Source: CAZUHB01 sp964620445
GTDB lineage: Bacteria; Planctomycetota; B15-G4; CAYZWU01
Length of the DNA stretch: 64,000 nt
Assembly: GCA_964620445.1 (NCBI GenBank)
Contig: CAZUHB010000023.1
Location: 26,433-90,432, forward strand
Direction of reading: 5' to 3'
Part shown: positions 8,936 through 16,498 of the stretch, piece after piece
How the letters are laid out: each line of letters opens with the position of its first letter
Position numbering within the stretch: the stretch's first letter is position 1
The notes under the pieces: model-generated
The model's database searches: none
What the model was told of the DNA's origin: nothing
Seen by the model: only the letters and a program-made list of their open reading frames with translations
Program-made: the position numbers and the translations under genes

Positions 8936-8963
8936 TTGTATTCGATACCTCGGCGATTATAGT
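8936..8963 (+). promoter_or_regulatory. Candidate sigma-70-type promoter for rpmB
   Basis: TTGTAT at 8936-8941 and TATAGT at 8958-8963 with a 16-base spacer, about 80 bases before the rpmB start. The surrounding DNA is AT-richer than the genes. Confidence 0.5.
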
Positions 8964-9045
8964 TTCTGGATTCTACTCTTCACAGAGAAGAGTCTAGCTC
9001 TGGAACGGTAATCCCCGGCGATCGACCGGATTGGAGATCGGAATA

Positions 9046-9321
9046 ATGAGTCGAGTCTGCGAGATCTGTGGTAAGAAAACCCAATTTGGCAACAAGCTAT
9101 CCCGCCGCGGCCTGGCCAAGGCCAAGGGCGGTGTGGGCATCAAGACAACGGGCATCACTCGCAGAACCTTCAAGCCGAACATTCAGCGGGTGAGAGCCCA
9201 GGTCGGAAGTTCGGTGGTCAGGATCAAGGTTTGCACCGATTGCCTCAAGTCGGGCATCATCCAGAAACCCGGCCCGCGCCCCAAAATAGAAAAAACAGAA
9301 AACGACCAAGCTGAAAGTTGA
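9046..9321 (+). CDS. rpmB: 50S ribosomal protein L28, zinc-binding form
   Basis: 91 residues. It begins MSRVCEICGKKTQFGN and contains HSR-like basic segments (RRGLAKAKGG, TRRTFKPNIQRVR), diagnostic of bL28. Two C-x-x-C pairs (C5/C8 and C63/C66) make it the Cys-containing, zinc-binding type rather than the Cys-free paralog bacteria use under zinc limitation. The C-terminal tail is longer than usual and charged. The start is ATG 9046 with GGAG upstream. It is monocistronic: promoter-like elements lie ahead and a clear terminator follows within 35 bases. Confidence 0.95.
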   Translation: MSRVCEICGKKTQFGNKLSRRGLAKAKGGVGIKTTGITRRTFKPNIQRVRAQVGSSVVRIKVCTDCLKSGIIQKPGPRPKIEKTENDQAES

Positions 9322-9351
9322 ACTGCCGGCACGCACCGGCGATGAAATGTA

Positions 9352-9396
9352 AAAAAGAGAGGGCGATCGAAACGACCGTCCTCTCTTTTTGTTTTT
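9352..9396 (+). terminator. Rho-independent terminator of rpmB
   Basis: AAAAAGAGAGG (9352-9362) pairs with CCTCTCTTTTT (9380-9390), followed by GTTTTT. The inner loop also pairs partly (CGATCG region). Confidence 0.85.
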
Positions 9397-9466
9397 ATCG
9401 AATCTATCTCGTGTTTGCCAAAGATGATTACACTTTCGCAAGTCTCAGCAGCAGGGTGCGCTGTTC

Positions 9467-9841
9467 TTATTGCACTCCCAGCGAGAAGGATTTGCCGTCG
9501 AGCTGGATGATGAAGGACTTGCTCTTGTTCTTGTTCAGGAATGCCACCATATTCGACCAGAAATCGACGTCGGTTTGATTGTTGACCGGCAGAGTGATCA
9601 GCTCCGCGGCAGCCCTGGGTTTACGTCCGGCTTTTTTCTTGAGAGGCGGCCTGCCGCGTCTCTTGCCGGTCTTTGTGACTTTTGCGACCTTCTTGGCTTT
9701 CCGGCGCCGCTTTCTCACCACCTTTTTCTTGGCGGCTTTCCTGGCTGCTTTCCGCGCGCCGACTTTTCTCTTTTTCCGGACCACTTTCTTCTTCCCAGTC
9801 GTTTTCGCTTTGGCAACGTCTTTTTTGACTGCTTTTTTCAT
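9467..9841 (-). CDS. Histone H1-like Lys/Arg-rich AT-hook DNA-binding protein
   Basis: 124 residues. Residues 1 to about 80 are a low-complexity Lys/Arg/Ala run in short AAKKKVVRK-type units, like the C-terminal tail of histone H1, chlamydial Hc2 or AlgP. It ends in KRRGRPPLKKKAGRKPR, containing a canonical AT-hook core (R-G-R-P). The last ~40 residues (from ELITLPVNNQ) are non-basic and look like a small folded domain. The gene has a good AAGGAG site. It probably compacts or marks AT-rich DNA in the nucleoid (inference). A second AT-hook protein, with an HTH domain, is at 23385-23801. No partner gene adjoins. Confidence 0.8.
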   Translation of the reverse strand: MKKAVKKDVAKAKTTGKKKVVRKKRKVGARKAARKAAKKKVVRKRRRKAKKVAKVTKTGKRRGRPPLKKKAGRKPRAAAELITLPVNNQTDVDFWSNMVAFLNKNKSKSFIIQLDGKSFSLGVQ

Positions 9842-10025
9842 GCGACATGCTCCTTGTTATCGATGACAACTTTGGCCGGATGGAAGATAATTTGGATCAT
9901 GAACTTACTGAGAAACGATTATTCCTTTGTCATTTCAAGCATAAAATTTCAATCGCGCACGCGTGGTTTGGGCTTTTTTCTCAAAATTTATTTCCTTATT
10001 TGGTCGAAATCAGCAAATATATTAG

Positions 10026-10056
10026 TTGCCCTGATGGCGGTGGTTCTATATATAAT
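10026..10056 (+). promoter_or_regulatory. rho: Candidate promoter driving the long rho leader
   Basis: TTGCCC at 10026-10031 and TATATA at 10049-10054 (17-base spacer), overlapping TATAAT at 10051-10056. If used, the rho mRNA leader would be about 480 nt. Confidence 0.45.
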
Positions 10057-10065
10057 GATGTCGTA

Positions 10066-10457
10066 ACGCTTCCGGATCGGGAGCGTCTTTCCAAGGAACA
10101 TCTTTGATTAGACCCTGCACTTATTGTCTCTCGTGACAATGTTCGCTTGTCCAGAGAAGCGCGAACAAAACACGGGAACGCCAAGAGGCCTTATTAGAAA
10201 TAAGGCACCCCGGTAAAGATCTGAGGCACGAAAAGGTCGGACCGGGCGGTTCTGTTCCTGGAAAGCGATTTCTTCAACATAATACGCTGGACCCGCTTGT
10301 TCGCCAGGTGAGGATTATTGCCTGGCGGGTGAAGTCGATCATGTTGCAGACGCAGATGTAAAGCGGGTTCAATTGGGGGACTGATCCAATTGAAGGTCCA
10401 ACGGATCTAGGATTAGGATCACAGCAGTCAGGTCGACCATTCAGTGACACACTGCTG
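10066..10457 (+). promoter_or_regulatory. Highly structured rho leader, possible ncRNA or attenuator
   Basis: The 704 bases between the AT-hook gene and rho hold no convincing gene. The stretch contains at least six strong local inverted repeats on the rho strand: 10066-10086, 10141-10166, 10188-10206 (8 bp, GCCTTATT/AATAAGGC), 10302-10327 (7 bp, CGCCAGG/CCTGGCG), 10368-10394 (9 bp, TTCAATTGG/CCAATTGAA) and 10422-10457 (7 bp, with an inner GTCA/TGAC pair). rho is known to regulate itself by attenuation in its leader in E. coli, so a cis-regulatory RNA is plausible. I do not recognise tmRNA, RNase P, SRP or a standard riboswitch in it. Confidence 0.5.
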
Positions 10458-10545
10458 ATCTGATGATTCCGTGACTGTCAGAACTTTCTCTGGATCGATA
10501 TTTCGTTAAGGAAAAAGCCCTAGAACGGCTAGAACGAGAAGAGAG

Positions 10546-11838
10546 ATGGTTTATTCAAAACCCAAAGGTTCCAAGAAACGACCTGTCAAAGGTCCGAAAA
10601 AGAAGCAGGATTTCAACAACTGGTCCAAGAAGAAGAAAAAGAAACGGAAACCCAACTGGAACCAGAAGCCCAGGTCCGGCGATTCGGTGCAACTCGATCC
10701 ATCTCAGAAACCCGAGGGTGAGTTGCAGGCCATGGGCGGTGTGTTCGACCCGGCGCCCGAGGGGCACGGATATCTGAGGATCGTCAAGAATTGCTACGCG
10801 CCCGCTGCCGATGATGTGATCGTTCCCGGGTTTCTCGTCAAGGAACACGAACTGCGCACCGGTGTCTGGATAGACGGCCGCGGCGACCCCGAGGGAAGCG
10901 GAAGCAAAAACGGTAAACGCATCCTCTGGGAAATCGACACGATCGACACTGTCAAACCGGAAGAGGCAAAGAATTTTCCCCTCTTCAGCACGCTCACATC
11001 GATTGATCCCCTGGATAGATTCGTTCTCGAAGGGGACGGCAAGGACCTGTCCCTGCGCGCGCTCGATTTCCTGACCCCCATCGGCAAAGGACAGAGGGGA
11101 TTGATCGTTTCGCCGCCACGCGCCGGCAAGACGATTCTTCTGCAGAAGATCGCCCAGAGGGTGGTCGCCGATTATCCCGACGTGCACCTCATGGTTCTTC
11201 TCATCGACGAGCGTCCGGAGGAGGCGACCCATTTCAGGCGGTCGGTGGATGGAGAAGTCATTTATTCCACTTCCGACGAACCGCCCACCAAACACATCCA
11301 GGTTGCTCAACTCGTGATCGAGCGGGCCAAGAGGCTCGTCGAGGCCGGGCGCGACGTGTTTTTGCTCATGGACTCACTGACCCGGTTGGGCCGAGCCTAC
11401 AACATGGTGATCAAGAACAGCGGGCGCACGCTCTCGGGTGGTGTCGATTCCCGAACCCTCGAAAAACCGAAAGCCTTTTTCGGCGCGGCGCGCAACACCG
11501 AGGAGCGTGGGAGCCTCACCATGCTGGCCACGGCTCTTATCGACACGGGCAGTCGGATGGACCAGGTCATCTTCGAGGAATTCAAGGGGACGGGCAACAT
11601 GGAACTCGTCCTGTCGCGCAAACTCGCCGATCGTCGTGTCTACCCCGCCATCGATATCAACCTTTCGGGTACCAGAAAAGAGGAATTGCTCGTCGACGAG
11701 GACACACTCAAACTGGTCTGGCTCCTCCGCCGCGTGCTGAATCAGATGGAACCGCTCCAGGGAATGACCGTGCTTCTCGACCGCCTGGCCAAAACACGCG
11801 ACAACCAGGAGTTCCTCAAAAAATTCCAGTTCCAGTAG
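10546..11838 (+). CDS. rho: Transcription termination factor Rho
   Basis: 430 residues. The RNA-binding OB region lies about 60-130 (GVFDPAPEGHGYLR ... VKEHELRTGVWIDG). The hexameric ATPase follows, with Walker A PPRAGKT at 191-197, Walker B FLLMDSLTRLGRA near 275, and the Q/R-loop segments SGGVDSRTLEKPKAFFGAAR and EFKGTGNMEL. Rho unwinds RNA and stops transcription. The usual N-terminal helical domain is replaced by ~45 residues of Lys/Arg-rich low-complexity sequence, including six consecutive lysines, as seen in some other phyla. A short hairpin (11839-11855, GAATGGC/GCCATTC) immediately follows the stop but lacks a T-run. Confidence 0.96.
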   Translation: MVYSKPKGSKKRPVKGPKKKQDFNNWSKKKKKKRKPNWNQKPRSGDSVQLDPSQKPEGELQAMGGVFDPAPEGHGYLRIVKNCYAPAADDVIVPGFLVKEHELRTGVWIDGRGDPEGSGSKNGKRILWEIDTIDTVKPEEAKNFPLFSTLTSIDPLDRFVLEGDGKDLSLRALDFLTPIGKGQRGLIVSPPRAGKTILLQKIAQRVVADYPDVHLMVLLIDERPEEATHFRRSVDGEVIYSTSDEPPTKHIQVAQLVIERAKRLVEAGRDVFLLMDSLTRLGRAYNMVIKNSGRTLSGGVDSRTLEKPKAFFGAARNTEERGSLTMLATALIDTGSRMDQVIFEEFKGTGNMELVLSRKLADRRVYPAIDINLSGTRKEELLVDEDTLKLVWLLRRVLNQMEPLQGMTVLLDRLAKTRDNQEFLKKFQFQ

Positions 11839-11892
11839 GAATGGCTCGGCCATTCTGAAAGGGGCCTCGCCCGGCGGTGTCGTCCGATGCGG

Positions 11893-13503
11893 TCACTTCA
11901 CGCGGATGTAGTGGCCGAAATTTCTCTGGGCGAATTCCCGCATGAACTCGGAGTGTTCCTCGCCGAGATAGATCGTGTGGAAACGGATCCTCTTCCGTTG
12001 GTTGGCGCTGCTGATGATGTTGATGATCTCTTCGGGATCGATCACCGTTCCCGAAGAGGGAACACCATCGGAAAGCAGAAAGACCGTGTCGCAGTCCACC
12101 TCCTCGCCGAAACGATCCACGATACCGATCGCTTCCAGCTTCAACGCTTGGTTGAGAGCGTCGAAGATATTGGTTCCACCTTCAGCCTGGGCTCTCCTGA
12201 AGAAATGTTCGGCCGCGATGATGTTGACCTTGGATGCCGATTTGAAATCTCTGGAAAATCGTTTGATCGCGTCGTTGAACAGAAAGATGTTGAAATGGAC
12301 ACTCGGATCGAGATCGCTGAGCGCGATCATCAATTCGGCGCAAGCGCGGGTGAGCTTTGATTCTTCCTCGCTGTCCGGATCGTTGCGAGTGAGCGGTGCG
12401 GCCATGCTTCCGGAGATGTCGAGGATAAAGAGGGCATTGTCCGAGTTGATCGGAATCGAAAAGAAATGGGCTGCGCCGGTCTGGTATCCGACCCTCATGG
12501 AAACCTCGGGGGGCAAGGCAAAGGTCGATCCGTTTTCGTCCCACCACTCCTTCCAGGCGAGAGGATCGGATCCGGGGCTGGTGACGCCGGTGAGGGAGTT
12601 CAAAACCTCGATGATCCTTCGAAAAGTTCTTTCCCTGTACTGGTCCCTGCCGGCGGCCACCGTGCTCAAGAAGTCGATCAAGATCGGAATCGAACGCAGG
12701 TCGCGGAACGTCTCCATGAATGAGAGCACCGAATCCTTGACCGTCCACGACCGGTCGTCGAGAAGGGGCGTGATCTTCTCTATACATTCGTAGAACAGCG
12801 TGGGGTGCATGTTCCGGTCGTTGGCCAGTATTTCGCGAATCGCCTCGACCGCCGCGACGCGCACCGTCTCCGAAACGTCTCCGAGGCGTTCGTAGACCTG
12901 TTCGATCTCGTGGATCGTGCCGCGCAAACCGAGCGCGCCGAGCGCGGCCTCGCGAACTTTCTCGTCCTTGTCGTCAAGCGCCGACAGAAACCGCGCCGCG
13001 CTGTCCGTCGCCTCGGCGAGAACCTTTGCTCCCAGGCAGCGGCGGTAGCTCGAATCCCACTGCGATCGCGACTCGAAAAGGTTGTCCCTGATCCAATCGA
13101 GGGCCTTCTCATCGGTGATCTTCATCAGGGCTTCGGCAGCGTGGGCACGCATGGTCCACGGCTGTTTCTCGTAGTACTTGTTCACCTCCACGTCGCCTCT
13201 TCGGTCGAAGGCGAATGTGGCCGCCTCGGTCAGCGCCACGGCGGCGTCGAGGTCGTTGCGCAGGGCAAGGGCGTCGAGAAGCCGGTCCATCTCCTCCACG
13301 GCGTCCTTGCGGAAGTATCTGTACCCGCTGTTGTCCTCATTCGGTATCGGGACGGCGCTCTTCTGGTAGAGGTCGATCTTGCCGCTCCTGTAATCCTTGA
13401 ACCAGGCCTTGAATTCCTTGACCGCATCGGCCGGCGGCGCCGCTGCCAAGAGCGGCACGAGTCCCAGAATAGATGCGCAGATTATGTGAATAGCCGCCTT
13501 CAT
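11893..13503 (-). CDS. Secreted HEAT-repeat and von Willebrand A domain protein
   Basis: 536 residues from ATG 13503, with GGAG upstream. A signal peptide (IHIICASILGLVPLLAAAPPADA) comes first. Residues ~100-280 are alpha-helical HEAT-like repeats (for example AREAALGALGLRG and VRVAAVEAIREIL). A vWA domain occupies the C-terminal ~190 residues: MIDAS motif DISGSM, then the Thr of GGTNIFDAL and the Asp of LLSDGVPSSG. It probably binds a partner through a metal ion outside the cytoplasm. This HEAT-vWA layout is common in Planctomycetota-like genomes. A near-consensus promoter sits upstream at 13591-13619. No catalytic function is evident. Confidence 0.82.
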   Translation of the reverse strand: MKAAIHIICASILGLVPLLAAAPPADAVKEFKAWFKDYRSGKIDLYQKSAVPIPNEDNSGYRYFRKDAVEEMDRLLDALALRNDLDAAVALTEAATFAFDRRGDVEVNKYYEKQPWTMRAHAAEALMKITDEKALDWIRDNLFESRSQWDSSYRRCLGAKVLAEATDSAARFLSALDDKDEKVREAALGALGLRGTIHEIEQVYERLGDVSETVRVAAVEAIREILANDRNMHPTLFYECIEKITPLLDDRSWTVKDSVLSFMETFRDLRSIPILIDFLSTVAAGRDQYRERTFRRIIEVLNSLTGVTSPGSDPLAWKEWWDENGSTFALPPEVSMRVGYQTGAAHFFSIPINSDNALFILDISGSMAAPLTRNDPDSEEESKLTRACAELMIALSDLDPSVHFNIFLFNDAIKRFSRDFKSASKVNIIAAEHFFRRAQAEGGTNIFDALNQALKLEAIGIVDRFGEEVDCDTVFLLSDGVPSSGTVIDPEEIINIISSANQRKRIRFHTIYLGEEHSEFMREFAQRNFGHYIRVK

Positions 13504-13590
13504 CGATCTTCTCCGTTCTCGCGAGGAACTGGCCGCGCCAAGCGTTACCGAATGGTTTCCGGAAGGTGGAAAACCATTCACGAATTCCAT

Positions 13591-13619
13591 TTTATAGATA
13601 ATGGCAGTGGCCGTGTCAA
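13591..13619 (-). promoter_or_regulatory. Near-consensus sigma-70 promoter for the vWA gene
   Basis: On the minus strand TTGACA (13619-13614), a 17-base spacer and TATAAA (13596-13591). This is the best match to the housekeeping consensus in the window and lies about 90 bases ahead of the ATG. Confidence 0.7.
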
Positions 13620-13670
13620 AAAGAGGGCGCCGCGGAAAAATAATTTCATGCGCTCCCCGTAAAGCTGAAA

Positions 13671-13699
13671 TTGATCCGAGCCGATTAATTAAGTATAGG
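13671..13699 (+). promoter_or_regulatory. Candidate promoter for the degenerate phosphatase-fold gene
   Basis: TTGATC (13671-13676), 17-base spacer, TATAGG (13694-13699), about 95 bases before ATG 13796. It is divergent from the vWA promoter in the same 292-base intergenic region. Confidence 0.4.
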
Positions 13700-13795
13700 T
13701 TTCGAGACAATAGACCCGGATAAGCGGGCTGAGCTCCGACCGGTGGGTCGTGGTCCGGCTCCGTGGAAATCTCCTGAAGGAGAGAGCATCTCGAC

Positions 13796-15271
13796 ATGAG
13801 AATCACTATCACCCTGATGATCATCGCCATGGCGCTGATACTGGCCGCCGGGCTGGTTTCGGTCAGAATATTGATCCCGAGCGGAATGGCCGACGGCCGC
13901 AATGTCGTTATCGTGATGATCGACGGCCGCGACGTTCCCGATCTCGACAGGCACCTCCTCGAGGGAGACGTCCCCGTCTTGACGGAAGCCAGGCGCGAGG
14001 CGATCCCTATCGAGAATTGCGCCGCTCCCTCTCCCTGGTATCCGGCAGCGGCAGCGTCGTTCATGACCGGCCTCAATCCGGCGGAGCACGGCCTCACCAG
14101 GGCGCACGCCCACCTGAGCCTCCGTGCCGAAACGCTGACCGAGATGTTTTTCGATCGCGGGTACTGGACCTGCGCCTTCGTGGAACGCAGCTCGCTTCTC
14201 TCCTGCACAGGCGTTCTCCAGGGATTTCAGCGCGTCATCCAGAATACGGGAGCCGATCTGGTCGAAAGCGCAACAGGCTACGTTGGAAAGCACCTCGGCG
14301 ACAGACCCCTTCTGGCTCTACTCGAGGTCGACGCCGCATCGTGCGGCGGCGTGGCGGGCGTCTGTACACAGATCGGGCGGATCGTGGATGATCTGGAGGG
14401 GGACAGGTTCTTTCGCGATGGAGGCGCGCTCGTTGTCTGTGCGCCCGGCGGGGCGGCGCTCGAGACCGAGGCCGCATTCAAGAAGGCCGCCCTGCGGGAG
14501 TTTCTCCTCGTCCGGTGCGACGAACTGGACACCGTTCCGGAGAGTCCGATCACGGCGCCCATGTCGCTCTCCGATCTTTTCGGTGTCGTGACGAGCGTTG
14601 CGTGGGCGGGGACGATCGGGGAGGGAGAGCTCATTCAGAACAGCCGGTGCGTGGTCACGGAGATGACGCTGCCCCTGTCCGAGCCGCCCCGGAACGGGGA
14701 TCCCCCCATATTTCCGCAATTCTGCCGCATGGTGCGTTTCAACGATCTCGCACACCGCTGCTTCGTCAGCGCCGCGAAGGAGTTCGAATTTCAGGACGAT
14801 CGGTTTCGGCCCGCGGCTGTCGACAGTGCCGACGAGTCGCTGGCACGGGAGAGGATCGAGTTCTACCTCCGGGACCTGAACGGGATCGAGGACGTCAATG
14901 TCTCCCGCACGGCGGGACTGAAGATCACCTCTACCCTGGTCGCCAAGCTGGGTGAGGAATGGTCGAACGACGAGTTCCGGTTGCGTCCCCTCCACTCGGT
15001 CGAGCACTACCGCATGGGCAGGGCGCTGGAGGAAGCCGGATTCGGCGTTCTGGCCATCAACGAATACCGCACGGCCCTCGCCATCGACCGCGAATTCAGC
15101 CGGGCGCTCTTTAGCATCGCGAACGCTTACGCGGCGCTCGACCCATCGAGCGCGGTTCCCTATTTCCAGGCTTATATCCGCCGGTTCGGTGATCGAAAGG
15201 AAGAGGAATCGTTCCTGAGAAGAGCCCGGAAGTTCCTGGAGGCGGAATCGACGAAGCTCTCGTCCGACTAG
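13796..15271 (+). CDS. Degenerate alkaline-phosphatase/sulfatase-fold membrane protein with TPR tail
   Basis: 491 residues. A signal anchor (ITLMIIAMALILAAGLVS) is followed by IVMIDGRDVPDL, matching the first strand and metal aspartate of the sulfatase fold, and by AAAASFMTGLNPAEHG, matching the nucleophile helix. The usual later metal motif (S-D-H-G) is replaced by VVCAPGGA, and no C-x-P-S-R motif is present, so catalysis is doubtful. The last ~100 residues (EHYRMGRALEEAGFGVLAIN ...) look like TPRs. It may be a binding pseudoenzyme. Its TAG stop lies inside the terminal inverted repeat of a MITE-like element (15268-15524). Confidence 0.72.
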   Translation: MRITITLMIIAMALILAAGLVSVRILIPSGMADGRNVVIVMIDGRDVPDLDRHLLEGDVPVLTEARREAIPIENCAAPSPWYPAAAASFMTGLNPAEHGLTRAHAHLSLRAETLTEMFFDRGYWTCAFVERSSLLSCTGVLQGFQRVIQNTGADLVESATGYVGKHLGDRPLLALLEVDAASCGGVAGVCTQIGRIVDDLEGDRFFRDGGALVVCAPGGAALETEAAFKKAALREFLLVRCDELDTVPESPITAPMSLSDLFGVVTSVAWAGTIGEGELIQNSRCVVTEMTLPLSEPPRNGDPPIFPQFCRMVRFNDLAHRCFVSAAKEFEFQDDRFRPAAVDSADESLARERIEFYLRDLNGIEDVNVSRTAGLKITSTLVAKLGEEWSNDEFRLRPLHSVEHYRMGRALEEAGFGVLAINEYRTALAIDREFSRALFSIANAYAALDPSSAVPYFQAYIRRFGDRKEEESFLRRARKFLEAESTKLSSD

Positions 15272-15524
15272 GAGTCTGTCGGACTGAGTCATCCGATAAG
15301 GACGCCTTTAGGTCGGAGGTGGTGAGTTTTTTTCGACCTTCGACATTCTGTCCGGCCCTGGATTGGAGAGGACATTCTGGCCATTCGGACAGACTGAAGT
15401 CGGCCGAAAAAAACTCACCACCTCCGACCGCGCGGTTCCCTGGTCAATTGATATGTACTTCGCGCTCATAGTGCGCGCATCATGACAAATGAAAAAGCCT
15501 TGGCTAAGTCCGACAGACTCCTAG
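15268..15524. mobile_element. MITE-like non-autonomous element with 18-bp terminal inverted repeats
   Basis: CTAGGAGTCTGTCGGACT at 15268-15285 is an exact reverse complement of 15507-15524. The 257-bp element encodes no transposase. CTAG (or TA) at both ends may be the target duplication, as in IS5-subgroup or IS630/mariner-derived elements; restoring the pre-insertion site leaves the TAG stop of the upstream gene unchanged. A second, longer palindrome (15311-15429) is nested within it. Confidence 0.7.
15311..15429. repeat. Nested palindrome with 25-bp perfect arms
   Basis: Arms 15311-15335 and 15405-15429 are perfect reverse complements. Inside are two near-copies of GACATTCTGKCC, a 7-bp inverted pair (CTGTCCG/CGGACAG), and TGAAGTCGGCCG at the edge of the right arm. 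The same TGAAGTCGGCCG core borders the right arm of the 8083-8229 repeat, although the arms themselves differ. Confidence 0.8.
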
Positions 15525-15838
15525 ACGTTGTTTGGCGACCTCCCTCCGCCCCGTCCGGCCGCGAAGGCCCGCGCCCTCATGGCGGAGGAAGACCTCCTCG
15601 TTCCCTACCGGATGCCACCCGAGCGACATCGCGCCGGAGTGGATCACGAAAAGGTTCCGACCCCTTTTGGGCTCCACTCAGTAATTGCCGCAAGTCTGAC
15701 GAAAAGATTTCCGATAGAGGAACTCAGGTTTGTTCTTTTTCTGACCTGCGCGTTCTCATCAATTGTCAACTCCACGCTCACGAGTCTCTGATGGGTTCCG
15801 CAGGCCGGTCCTTTGTTCCTCACTAAGGAGAACGAGTC
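15525..15838. other. Intergenic region without a convincing gene
   Basis: The left half is GC-rich and has a coding-like look in one forward frame (a Pro/Arg-rich stretch after 15528), but has no ribosome site or recognisable domain. It may be a gene remnant. The right half, from about 15680, is AT-richer and probably carries the promoter of the gene at 15839. Confidence 0.4.
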
Positions 15839-16387
15839 ATGGAATGGGAGAGACGGTCATCGTTTGTTTTCGTGAAATGCTATCCGGGAAAGGCCGACAA
15901 GGTCTACAACATGATCAAAGAATGGAACAACACCCTGGGTGTTTTCACCAGCACGGGCCAGTGGGATCTCATGGCCTGGCTTGATACGGAAAACATCGAG
16001 GATGCTTACAAGTGGATTTCCAAGATCCGGTACTGGCCGGAGGTCGAGAAAACCAGCACGCACCAGACCTATTACGGATACAAGAACGAAACGCCTTTCT
16101 GGGCGAAGAGCGCCTGCTCGTGGGTCAAGATCCGGTCCAACGATATCTACACGACCTACGAAGAGCTGAAGATGTGCGATTGGATCGCCACCGTGGCGAG
16201 CGTACCGGGAGAATGGGATTGCGTGGCCGCCATCTACGGCGACAGCTACGAGGATGTCTACAACTCCCTCTGGGAGCTCACGAGCAAGGGATACGAAGTC
16301 GAGTACTATGCTCCTCTCAAGAGCTGGTGGAACAGAAAGTACCTCGAAACGTGGAACGAGAAGTACGCGGCAGCGGCCCAGTATTGA
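15839..16387 (+). CDS. Tandem Lrp/AsnC-type ligand-binding (RAM-like) domain protein
   Basis: 182 residues with AAGGAG eight bases upstream. The first half (SSFVFVKCYPGKADKVYNMI ... TGQWDLMAWLDTENIEDAYKW) has the beta-alpha-beta pattern of the Lrp/AsnC effector domain. The second half (ATVASVPGEWDCVAAIYGDSYEDVYNSLWELTS) repeats it: G-x-W-D hydrophobic followed by a helix. No helix-turn-helix is present. Such stand-alone domains form dimeric alpha-beta barrels that bind small molecules, often amino acids. The protein is rich in Trp and Tyr. It is a single gene ended by a strong terminator. Confidence 0.65.
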   Translation: MEWERRSSFVFVKCYPGKADKVYNMIKEWNNTLGVFTSTGQWDLMAWLDTENIEDAYKWISKIRYWPEVEKTSTHQTYYGYKNETPFWAKSACSWVKIRSNDIYTTYEELKMCDWIATVASVPGEWDCVAAIYGDSYEDVYNSLWELTSKGYEVEYYAPLKSWWNRKYLETWNEKYAAAAQY

Positions 16388-16405
16388 TCGCATCCGGGCC
16401 GGAAT

Positions 16406-16447
16406 AAAAAAGCGCCATCCCTCTCGATCGGGAGGGATGGCTTTTTT
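16406..16447 (+). terminator. Rho-independent terminator
   Basis: CCATCCCTC (16415-16423) pairs with GAGGGATGG (16432-16440), flanked by an A-run on the left and CTTTTTT on the right. It ends the gene at 15839-16387 and, by symmetry, could serve the opposing HDAC-like gene. Confidence 0.85.
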
Positions 16448-16498
16448 GTTTGGATTCCCGTGAGCCGCCCGTCGCCGGGCCGCCTCGAGACATACCGG

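Noticed and set aside
9847..10107. A possible 86-residue gene upstream of rho
   Set aside because: It overlaps the promoter region of the AT-hook gene and the start of the rho leader, has no ribosome site and no recognisable domain.
10066..10457. The rho leader as RNase P RNA, tmRNA, SRP RNA or 6S RNA
   Set aside because: Diagnostic conserved blocks of the first three are absent, and I cannot build a single long 6S-like closing stem.
15528..15791. A Pro/Arg-rich reading frame after the MITE
   Set aside because: No ribosome site or domain; its composition follows the GC content. It may be a gene remnant, but this cannot be shown.
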